Origin: JBNAVY01 sp049700195
GTDB taxonomy: Bacteria; Bacillota; Thermoanaerobacteria; Thermoanaerobacterales; Thermoanaerobacteraceae
NCBI GenBank assembly: GCA_049700195.1
Contig: JBNAVY010000048.1
Coordinates: 1-13,169 of the forward strand
Length of the DNA: 13,169 nucleotides
Direction: 5' to 3'
The translations under genes and the position numbers were made by a program. Shown in pieces: positions 8,358-13,169 of the stretch. Position 1 is the stretch's first letter, and each line of letters starts with the position of its first letter. The notes beneath the pieces were generated by a model, which was not told the origin of the DNA, made no database searches, and saw only the letters and a list, made by a program, of their open reading frames with translations.

Positions 8358-8531
8358 AACATTAACAGAAATTGGAGCCATTTTCTGCAGATAAAATCGT
8401 AGTTAATATGCTTTTTGGTACTGAGAAGCATATTGACTACAAAAAGGGATTTAAAATATGTTAAAAAAACTGGTTTCACTGCTTCTTGTAGTGTGCTTCT
8501 TTCAATTTTAAGTTTTAGCTTTGCTTTTGCT
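8333..8531 (+). repeat. Left constant segment, copy 1 (promoter, leader, signal peptide)
   Basis: Positions 8333-8447 are identical to 10771-10885, and similarity continues with a few changes through the signal peptide to GCTTTTGCT at about 8531 (10970 in copy 2). It then stops abruptly at the start of the mature protein. Differences are concentrated around the ribosome binding site and the A tract. Confidence 0.9.
8402..8437 (+). promoter_or_regulatory. Conserved 5'-leader hairpin, copy 1
   Basis: GTTAATATGCTT (8402-8413) and AAGCATATTGAC (8426-8437) pair over 12 bp with one wobble and a 12-base loop. It ends a few bases before the ribosome binding site and has no T run, so it is more likely an operator, an mRNA stabiliser or a translational control element than a terminator. 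The same sequence is at 10840-10875. Confidence 0.55.
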
Positions 8532-9125
8532 AACGATGAAAAAAATCAAAATAGCAAAGAAAAAGTTATATATAGAGAAATTAATCCTAATTATATTGTT
8601 TATCCAGACGGGGCTGTTAAGATCGTAGTTGAACCTCCAATAGCAAGTAGTACTTTAGTCCCAGATGATAATGCCAACGGAACTGCAAGTACAATATGGA
8701 ATATAACTTTAACAATTGGAAGCTATTTTATGAAAACAGCGGGGAACATTATTATAGATATAGCAACGACGGTATATGGATTAACAGAAAGCCATATAGC
8801 CAAAAATAAGGGTGCTTCGGTTTACTTATATCATTCCTACACATACAGATATAAGGATGCTAATGTATACCATTTATCTCTTAACTTATGGAAAACATTA
8901 GTTGTTGAAGGAAATAGAGAGTGGTATAGACATGTACTTTATTCCTTTGCAGGAACTGATGGTTCGACCTATACTGATAGGAGAGATTATACTGAAGCAA
9001 ATGGTTATCCACCTATTCATATTGATGCTGCACCACATTATTATGATGAAAATTGGATTACACAACAAGCTGAGTATAATTATCGTATGGGTGATAGGAT
9101 AACTGAAGAATATGGATGGAGGTGA
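8458..9125 (+). CDS. A1: exported protein of unknown function, frame broken in the signal peptide
   Basis: I do not recognise this protein. Homology with copy 2 places the start at ATG 8458, where the 0 frame reads MLKKLVSLLLVV and stops after 17 codons. One base is missing near 8491 (GTAGTG versus TAGCTG in copy 2). The main frame begins inside the signal peptide (LSILSFSFAFA, then NDEKNQ) and runs about 200 residues to TGA 9123-9125. The mature part is Tyr- and Thr-rich, with a hydrophobic stretch (AGNIIIDIATTVYGL) and HSYTYRYKDANVYHL, REWYRHVLYSF and ITEEYGWR. A -1 slip on the A7 tract at 8463-8469 would join the frames and keep a signal-like segment. The ribosome site AAAAGGGAT is weaker than in copy 2. 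The frame is also open upstream from TTG 8415, but that region is leader sequence. Gene B1 overlaps the end. Confidence 0.6.
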
Positions 9126-9747
9126 TCTTATAAAAAATAAGCGTATAATAATCTTATCCTTAATAGCGGGAGTAGTATTGAGCCTTTTTATATATTATGA
9201 TTACTACAGCTATAATAAAAGTCATTTTCAGATTTATCTATATCAAACAAACGATGCACCTAATTTAAATTATACGACGAAAAGCAAACATTTTAAAATC
9301 AATACAACGATTGAGATCGGGAAAAAGTTGCAAATATCAAATGATAATTCTACGATCACAAAATATGTAAAAGATATGCAAGATTCAAATAAATATACTT
9401 CATTACGTTATTCTATAAAGATAGAAAATATAAGTGATAAGGTATTAAAAAATGTTAAAATAATAGCTTTTTTAGATAAAAGCCTTGAACCTTATATATT
9501 TTCAGGATTGTTATATTTTGGAACATCAATTCAACAGAGAATAGATTTAAATTATCCGAATTCTAAGTTGAAAGATAATATTATATATGTTGGTGCTTCA
9601 TCTTGGCTACCCAATCTCTCTCAAATAGATGCAGATGAAAGGCAGAAAATATTAGATTCAATCAAAAAGCCTATAAAATTGATAATAAAATGGGACGGTG
9701 GGGAAGAAGACTTATTGCTGCAAAATTTTGATATAAAAATGTATTGA
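9112..9747 (+). CDS. B1: membrane-anchored protein of unknown function
   Basis: This protein has an N-terminal anchor (about residues 11-29, IIILSLIAGVVLSLFIYY) followed by a roughly 180-residue domain expected on the outer face of the membrane. The segment YSIKIENISDKVLKNVKI resembles a beta-sandwich (CARDB/Ig-like) strand pair. I do not recognise a family. ATG 9112 is the only in-frame ATG and overlaps the A1 stop. However, GGAGGTGATC at 9118-9127 points to the ATA codon at 9130, seven bases after GGAGG, as the position where translation should start. The last 37 codons are repeated almost perfectly at 12222-12334. The coupling to A1 suggests a functional pair. A terminator follows. Confidence 0.7.
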   Translation: MDGGDLIKNKRIIILSLIAGVVLSLFIYYDYYSYNKSHFQIYLYQTNDAPNLNYTTKSKHFKINTTIEIGKKLQISNDNSTITKYVKDMQDSNKYTSLRYSIKIENISDKVLKNVKIIAFLDKSLEPYIFSGLLYFGTSIQQRIDLNYPNSKLKDNIIYVGASSWLPNLSQIDADERQKILDSIKKPIKLIIKWDGGEEDLLLQNFDIKMY

Positions 9748-9822
9748 TGTCCCTTAATGGGGCTATTTTTTTTACTTAAAAATTTTTCAAAAAACTGTAA
9801 CAAATTCTTTAAAAATTTGTCT
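9635..9822 (+). repeat. Right constant segment, copy 1 (B 3' end, terminator, dyad)
   Basis: This stretch is about 95% identical to 12222-12410. The match continues past a MITE in copy 2: 9823-10016 equals 12689-12882 with few changes. It covers the last 37 codons of B1, its terminator, the regulator promoter region and the first 47 codons of the regulator. Confidence 0.9.
9749..9773 (+). terminator. Terminator after B1
   Basis: GTCCC (9749-9753) pairs with GGGGC (9759-9763) and a run of eight T follows. In the second copy (12335-12359) several stem bases differ, but pairing is kept by compensating or wobble changes, which supports a real hairpin. Confidence 0.65.
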
Positions 9823-9833
9823 TATATTATAAA
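9800..9833 (+). promoter_or_regulatory. Promoter and dyad operator candidate of the regulator R1
   Basis: A 21-base dyad (ACAAATT ... AATTTGT, 9800-9820) overlaps a weak -35 (TTCTTT, 9805-9810). TATAAA follows after 17 bases at 9828-9833. A good -10 with a poor -35 covered by a palindrome suits regulated, possibly self-regulated, transcription. The dyad is kept in copy 2 and duplicated there by an insertion. Confidence 0.45.
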
Positions 9834-9873
9834 GAGCTAATTTATCGAAAAAAGTTTTAGAGGTGGTACGATT

Positions 9874-10674
9874 ATGAATGATATTTATGATGAATTGATT
9901 AGGTCAATCGGAGAATCAAAACTTTCAGGTGTTGACCCAAATAAAAATAGTTTTTATAAAATACTTGATGAAAGAGAGTTGGATAGGCGAAAAGAAGATT
10001 ATAAAAGCATAATTTACATACTTGACATCATTTTTAATTCTAAAGGTGTATTTGCTAATCTCTTAAAACAAGGATATTTTTTTATACTTTGTGATAAAGA
10101 GGGATATGTAATAAAGCTGATATACGACCAAAAACTAAAAGACTCTTTTAGTAAAATGAATTTTGTAGAAGGTGTTAGCTTAAGGATTGAAGATTGCGGT
10201 ACAAATGCAATAAATATTGCAATGAAGTTGAAAAGGCAAGTAAAGATATGTGGAACAGAACATTATTGTCATCTATTTAAAAATTGGTACTGCACTGCAA
10301 CTCCTATTGTAGATTATCATGAAAGAGAAATAATTGCATATTTCGACATGTCAGTGATGAACATTGATTGTTTGAAAGAAGAAAGTGTAATACTTTGGAA
10401 GATGGCGGATTATATTGAAAAATATCTTTGGTATATGCATGATAAAGATGATTTTTTGAGTTCAAAACTTGATCATATTGACAGATTGATATTATCTAAA
10501 ATGGCATGCAAATATGAAAGAAAAATTGTGTTGAAAGAAGTAGGGATTTCAGAGAGGACATTGCGTAGACACATAGAAAAACTTTATGAACTATTTAACG
10601 TAAATAACGATTTGGGGATTGTGATGAAAGCAATAAATAATGGCATAATAGACTCACATGGAAACTTATTGTAA
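9874..10674 (+). CDS. R1: GAF-domain transcriptional regulator with LuxR-type HTH
   Basis: Regulator of 266 aa. Residues of about 45-175 form a GAF-like sensor, resembling the N-terminal domain of AcoR-type activators (DCGTNAINIAMKLKRQVKICG and the Cys/His-rich EHYCHLFKNWYC). There is no AAA+ sigma-54 module. Instead the C-terminal 65 residues carry a helix-turn-helix (KEVGISERTLRRHIEKL) and a following helix (FNVNNDLGIVMKAINNGII) typical of LuxR/GerE domains. AGAGGTGG is seven bases before ATG 9874. The start region is duplicated in R2. Its place between the two A/B cassettes suggests that it controls them; ligand and targets are unknown. The clustered Cys and His could bind a metal or respond to redox, which is speculation. 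Confidence 0.8.
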   Translation: MNDIYDELIRSIGESKLSGVDPNKNSFYKILDERELDRRKEDYKSIIYILDIIFNSKGVFANLLKQGYFFILCDKEGYVIKLIYDQKLKDSFSKMNFVEGVSLRIEDCGTNAINIAMKLKRQVKICGTEHYCHLFKNWYCTATPIVDYHEREIIAYFDMSVMNIDCLKEESVILWKMADYIEKYLWYMHDKDDFLSSKLDHIDRLILSKMACKYERKIVLKEVGISERTLRRHIEKLYELFNVNNDLGIVMKAINNGIIDSHGNLL

Positions 10675-10770
10675 AGTTTATTGATGACCGAAAAACGGCT
10701 GCGGTTTCGACAATATATTACATGGATTGACAATATACAGCAGAAAAATTGACCTAATTTAGCACCTTCC
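10675..10770 (+). other. Spacer between R1 and cassette 2
   Basis: It holds an imperfect GC-containing hairpin (CGAAA ... TTTCG, about 10689-10710) without a T run, and the direct repeat GACAATATA at 10709 and 10729. No clear terminator for R1 is visible, so R1 transcripts may run into A2. Confidence 0.35.
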
Positions 10771-10970
10771 CAAGAAAAGATAATTGGTTTATAATAACAT
10801 TAACAGAAATTGGAGCCATTTTCTGCAGATAAAATCGTAGTTAATATGCTTTTTGGTACTGAGAAGCATATTGACTACAAAAAGGAGATGTAAAGTATGT
10901 TAAAAAACTGGTTTCACTGCTTCTTTTAGCTGTGCTTCTTTCAATTTCAAGTTTTAGCTTTGCTTTTGCT
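10771..10970 (+). repeat. Left constant segment, copy 2
   Basis: Second copy of the promoter/leader/signal-peptide segment, with the first 115 bases identical to 8333-8447. TATAAT at 10790-10795 is kept, but the base context at the -35 is TTCCCA (10767-10772), poorer than in copy 1. Confidence 0.9.
10840..10875 (+). promoter_or_regulatory. Conserved 5'-leader hairpin, copy 2
   Basis: Same 12-bp stem and 12-base loop as at 8402-8437. It is followed by the ideal ribosome site AAAGGAGATG. Confidence 0.55.
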
Positions 10971-11588
10971 TCAGGTGTTGCGATTCCGAATTCTGAAGAG
11001 AAAGTACTCGGAAAACCTACTGATAAGGTTGGTACAATCGTTACTTTTGTGGATGCTAATCTTTCAAAAACTAGTTCATTAGTTACAAATAATCTTGTCT
11101 ATCCAATGGGTATAATACATGAAGAATATGATCATTCTTATTATTATTTTGATCATAGCGCTATATCTGCTTATAATGTTGGACCAAGATGCAACGATAT
11201 CTTTTTGATTTCAGTGGCAAGAGGAACAACTAAAACTTTAACTACGACAAAAACAGTATCTGGTACTATTGTCTTTACAGCATCAGTTGAAGCTGGAATT
11301 CAGGATGTTGTTAAAGCTGGATTTGGGCTAACATCTTCCGGAACATATACTTATACTTGGTCTTTAACACAACAATTCACAGGGCCTCCTGCTCCTTATA
11401 ACAGTCGTGATTATTATGGTGCCATAAATTATGATTTATATTCAGTCTATGTAAAGCGTTATGATGTGTATAGGGTATATAATGGAAATGCAATCACAGG
11501 TTATAACACTTATTATCAAGGTATTACGACAGTAAATGGCGTTAAAATACCTAAAGCCATTCAATATAGCGTAGATAACATTCAATAG
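10897..11588 (+). CDS. A2: exported protein of unknown function, frame shift at an A tract in the signal peptide
   Basis: The start by context is ATG 10897 (AAAGGAGATG upstream). The 0 frame reads MLKNWFHCFF and stops, because the tract at 10902-10907 has six A where seven would give a continuous signal peptide (KLVSLLLLAVLLSISS, then FSFAFA). The heptamer A-AAA-AAC is a classical -1 slippery site, and a -1 shift there restores that peptide with one Lys-to-Asn change. The mature part (about 205 aa, from SGVAIPNSEEK) contains a Ser/Thr-rich alternating stretch (about 11240-11390: TTTKTVSGTIVFTASVEAG ... SSGTYTYTWSLTQQF). It has the look of an amphipathic beta hairpin, as in some beta-pore-forming toxins, but this is pattern only. 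A GTG at 10932 is in the open frame but lacks a ribosome site. Beyond the signal peptide there is no clear similarity to A1. Confidence 0.6.
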
Positions 11589-11659
11589 TATTTGAGTTTT
11601 AAAATATATTACTTTCTATAGCTTTCTTATTTAGGCTTTAGATTATGGAGGGCGTTTTA

Positions 11660-12211
11660 ATGTCAATAAAAATTAAAAGAAAGATAATTATAATCTTAAT
11701 TGCTAGTATGATAATTACGTTTTTGGTTTTATTTGTTATTTCTTCACACAAAATGAAAGCTAATTATACTAATTTATCGCCAAATACTTTGCAGTTAAGA
11801 CAACAAGACGAAGAAAAATATTTTCTTAACAATGTGCAAGTAAGTAATTTATCAATACAAAGGTGCCAAATGGAGGTTGCCGATAAAGTAGGACAGGGAT
11901 TAAATTTTATTGTGACATATACACTACCTGGAATAAATAATGCTATAAAAAATCATAAAATTGGATTTCAAATAATATATCCCAAGAAATATGCAGATTT
12001 GATAGGGAGTAATATGACGCCCATAGCTTATGTATATCCCAACAATAACAATAATCAAACAATGTCTTTTGCTCTTAGCATATATATGCCAGACATTTCT
12101 GATGAAGATTTAGACAAATTGATAAAAGAACAGAATGATTTCACAATATACATTTACGTCGATCAATTAAAGAAAAAAGAAATTACAGTCCATAACGATA
12201 TTACAAACTAA
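11660..12211 (+). CDS. B2: membrane-anchored protein of unknown function
   Basis: This 183-residue protein has a basic N-terminus (MSIKIKRK), one membrane helix at about 9-29, and an extracytoplasmic domain rich in Asn and Tyr. ATG 11660 was chosen because GGAGGG at 11647-11652 is suitably spaced; ATG 11645 lies just ahead of that site. Topology, size and position after an A gene match B1. The C-terminal pattern (MPDISDEDLDKLIKEQ, then a beta strand) loosely parallels B1 (LSQIDADERQKILDSI), so they may be distant relatives. I do not recognise a family. It is 71 bp downstream of A2 with no clear promoter between them, so the two are probably cotranscribed. Confidence 0.7.
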   Translation: MSIKIKRKIIIILIASMIITFLVLFVISSHKMKANYTNLSPNTLQLRQQDEEKYFLNNVQVSNLSIQRCQMEVADKVGQGLNFIVTYTLPGINNAIKNHKIGFQIIYPKKYADLIGSNMTPIAYVYPNNNNNQTMSFALSIYMPDISDEDLDKLIKEQNDFTIYIYVDQLKKKEITVHNDITN

Positions 12212-12220
12212 ATCAATTTA

Positions 12221-12334
12221 TATGAAAGGCAGAAAATATTAGATTCAATCAAAAAACCTATAAAATTGATAATAAAATGGGACGGTGGGGAAGAAGACTT
12301 ATTGCTGCAAAATTTTGATATAAAAATGTATTGA
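12221..12334 (+). pseudogene. 3'-terminal remnant of a B1-like gene
   Basis: The last 37 codons of B1, from ERQKILDSIKKP to FDIKMY and TGA, recur here in frame with one silent change and no start codon or ribosome site. It marks the right-hand joint of the region in which copy 2 differs from copy 1. Confidence 0.9.
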
Positions 12335-12359
12335 TGGCTCTTAATAGGGCTATTTTTTT
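12335..12359 (+). terminator. Terminator after the B1-like remnant, ending cassette 2
   Basis: TGGCTC (12335-12340) pairs with GGGCTA (12347-12352) using two wobbles, then seven T. It is the counterpart of 9749-9773. Confidence 0.6.
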
Positions 12360-12385
12360 ATACTTAAAAATTTTTTAAAAAACTG

Positions 12386-12410
12386 TAACAAATTCTTTAA
12401 AAATTTGTCT
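12386..12410 (+). repeat. Target duplication, left copy
   Basis: These 25 bases (TAACAAATTC ... AATTTGTCT) are identical to 12664-12688 and occur only once at the uninterrupted site in copy 1 (9798-9822). Counting shared A-CTG bases, the identity extends to 31 nt. The repeated DNA contains the palindromic operator candidate. Confidence 0.85.
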
Positions 12411-12663
12411 CAGACTGTTGACAAAGTTTAAAAAGTGGCATTTTGTGTCAATGCTCCAGAGTTGCAAAGCGACTAAACTAAGGCTTACTTTTCGGGCGCA
12501 GGAGGGGTACCGGCCAATTCGCCCTTCTGGCTCAGGTGGCCGCTCGCTTCGCTCGCCCCGCCTTCGCTTCTCAAGTTCGCCAAGTTTAGTTACCGCTTTG
12601 ACAACAAGTCGCATTTACACACAAAATGCCACTTAAATTAATATGGGTTTTGTCAACAAACTG
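12411..12663. mobile_element. MITE-like non-coding hairpin element, 253 bp
   Basis: It interrupts a segment that is intact in copy 1. The ends are inverted: CAGACTGTTGACAAAG (12411-12426) against TTTTGTCAACAAACTG (12648-12663), 13 of 16 matching. Nested inside are GTGGCATTTTGTGT/ACACAAAATGCCAC (12435-12448 and 12619-12632, perfect), CAAAGCG-ACTAAACT with its partner at 12583-12600, GCGCAGGAGGGG/CCCCGCCTTCGC (12496-12507 and 12556-12567, 10 of 12), and CGGCCA/TGGCCG (12511-12516 and 12537-12542). The whole element can fold into one long imperfect hairpin with a GC-rich tip, unlike the AT-rich surroundings. Short open frames on both strands are by-products of the hairpin. It needs a transposase in trans. 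Confidence 0.8.
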
Positions 12664-12688
12664 TAACAAATTCTTTAAAAATTTGTCT
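12664..12688 (+). repeat. Target duplication, right copy
   Basis: Identical to 12386-12410. It is followed by the -10 element TATAAA (12694-12699) and ribosome site belonging to the truncated R2. Confidence 0.85.
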
Positions 12689-12739
12689 TATATTATAAAG
12701 AGCTAATTTATCGAAAAAAGTTTTAGAGGTGGTACGATT

Positions 12740-12883
12740 ATGAATGATATTTATGATGAATTGATTAGGTCAATCGGAGAATCAAAACTTTCAGGTGTTA
12801 ACCCAAATAAAAATAGTTTTTATAAAATACTTGATAAAAGAGAGTTGGATAGGCGAAAAGAAGATTATAAAAGCATAATTTAG
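12740..12883 (+). pseudogene. R2: 5' fragment of the GAF/LuxR regulator gene
   Basis: The first 47 codons match R1 except for Asp21 to Asn and Glu33 to Lys, both G-to-A changes. The ribosome site (AGAGGTGG) and start are intact. Identity with R1 ends at 12882; the next base creates a TAG and foreign IS3-type DNA follows. Neither the sensor nor the DNA-binding domain remains, so it is a dead gene. Confidence 0.92.
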
Positions 12884-13066
12884 TATAGTTGTTATTCTAC
12901 GATAGCCATATTCAGGATGAGCTGTATTGACATCATTAATGATACGCTTAATCATGTATTCTTCATCGCTTGTTGGCACAGGCTTGTAATAAAGGCTTGT
13001 GCGATTAATACTTAAGAGCTCAGCCTGTCTGCTAATACTAAGCTTTTTATCACCCCTATCAATCAT
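12883..13066 (-). pseudogene. IS3-family (IS150-like) transposase OrfB, N-terminal fragment
   Basis: From ATG 13066 the - strand reads MIDRGDKKLSISRQAELL, then INRTSLYYKP and HPEYGYRRITTILN, the typical N-terminal part (HTH_21-type) of IS150-group OrfB. The protein is cut off at the joint with R2, before the rve catalytic core. Beyond the joint the frame runs on into antisense R2 sequence. A TGA lies two codons upstream (13070-13072); comparison with usual OrfA-OrfB junctions suggests one extra A at 13065-13069. Confidence 0.85.
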
Positions 13067-13069
13067 TTT

Positions 13070-13169
13070 TCATGCGTTCCTCAAGAGATTTAGAATTGGC
13101 CGGATTTTTTTAAGCCAGGTATTTTCATATGAAAGCTTCCCTATTTGTTTCAATAATTCCTCATTCTCC
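13070..13169 (-). pseudogene. IS3-family OrfA, C-terminal end (partial)
   Basis: On the - strand from the window edge the frame reads ENEELLKQIGKLSYENTWLKK, the leucine-zipper end of an IS3-family OrfA, then IRPILNLLRNA and TGA. A run of seven A follows CTT, a plausible slippage site for making OrfAB. Reading the other frame after it gives NPANSKSLEERMKN, which is closer to normal OrfAB junctions. The gene continues outside the window. The OrfB part is truncated, so this copy is inactive. Confidence 0.75.

Noticed and set aside
8415..8460. Start of A1 at TTG 8415, giving an uninterrupted frame without any frameshift
   Set aside because: The region is the leader hairpin and ribosome site, identical in copy 2, and the encoded N-terminus is not a signal peptide; similarity to copy 2 places the start at ATG 8458.
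9621..9803. A 60-codon open frame on the - strand over the B1 end
   Set aside because: It overlaps the B1 coding end and its terminator, and has no ribosome site or known motif.
12511..12530. AATTCGCCCTT resembles the junction of a common TA-cloning vector, suggesting vector contamination
   Set aside because: The match is only about 11 bases, and the surrounding DNA belongs to the symmetrical element with matching inverted arms.
12375..12636. Two overlapping open frames on opposite strands (about 72-79 codons) over the GC-rich block
   Set aside because: They lie in the arms of the hairpin element, have no ribosome site and have low-complexity Arg/Ser/Pro composition; they result from the inverted repeat.
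8333..12882. CRISPR array or tandem short repeats
   Set aside because: The repeats are two long segments about 2.4-2.9 kb apart; no short regularly spaced units were seen.

Overview
The window is low-GC DNA with strong AGGAGG-type ribosome binding sites and typical Firmicute gene content. The gene set (cbiMNQO, a slipin/NfeD pair, a Yip1 protein, an NADP-type isocitrate dehydrogenase) and the style of the IS remnants suggest a thermophilic clostridial relative of Thermoanaerobacter or Caldanaerobacter. That placement is an inference from protein flavour only; no marker gene is present.

Positions 1-7060 are ordinary, intact chromosomal genes. First comes the end of a cobalt ECF transporter operon (cbiM 3' end, cbiN, cbiQ, cbiO, all overlapping, + strand). 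A bidirectional terminator separates it from a convergent two-gene unit, nfeD then slipin, on the - strand. Divergent from nfeD is a Yip1-family membrane protein, followed by a GrpB-family protein. The latter converges through a shared hairpin terminator on icd (- strand), which has a clear sigma-A promoter at 7030-7058.

Positions 7259-13169 are accessory DNA. They start with an IS1634/IS4-type transposase remnant (- strand), truncated at its N-terminal side and carrying an internal stop. Then follow two copies of a three-part cassette on the + strand: A (short exported protein), B (protein with one N-terminal membrane anchor) and R (GAF plus LuxR-type HTH regulator). Copy 1 (8333-10770) is A1-B1-R1. 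Copy 2 (10771-12882) is A2-B2, a leftover 3' end of a B1-like gene, and a truncated R2. The copies are nearly identical at their edges: promoter, 5' leader hairpin and signal peptide on the left; B 3' end, terminator and regulator upstream region on the right. The interiors, meaning the mature part of A and nearly all of B, do not resemble each other at sequence level. This looks like an interchangeable effector/partner pair between constant flanks, comparable in layout to toxin/immunity swapping, although no toxic domain is recognised.

Both A genes are one nucleotide out of frame inside the signal peptide. In both, a -1 shift at the same A6/A7 tract reaches the main reading frame. In copy 2 a 253-bp non-coding, hairpin-forming MITE-like element has inserted upstream of R2 with an unusually long (about 25 bp) target duplication, and copy 1 serves as the empty-site reference. 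R2 is cut off after 47 codons by an IS3-family (IS150-like) remnant that runs to the window end.

Working model: R1 senses a ligand through its GAF domain and controls the A/B cassettes and possibly itself. A is exported and B is held at the outer face of the membrane. The function of A and B is unknown.
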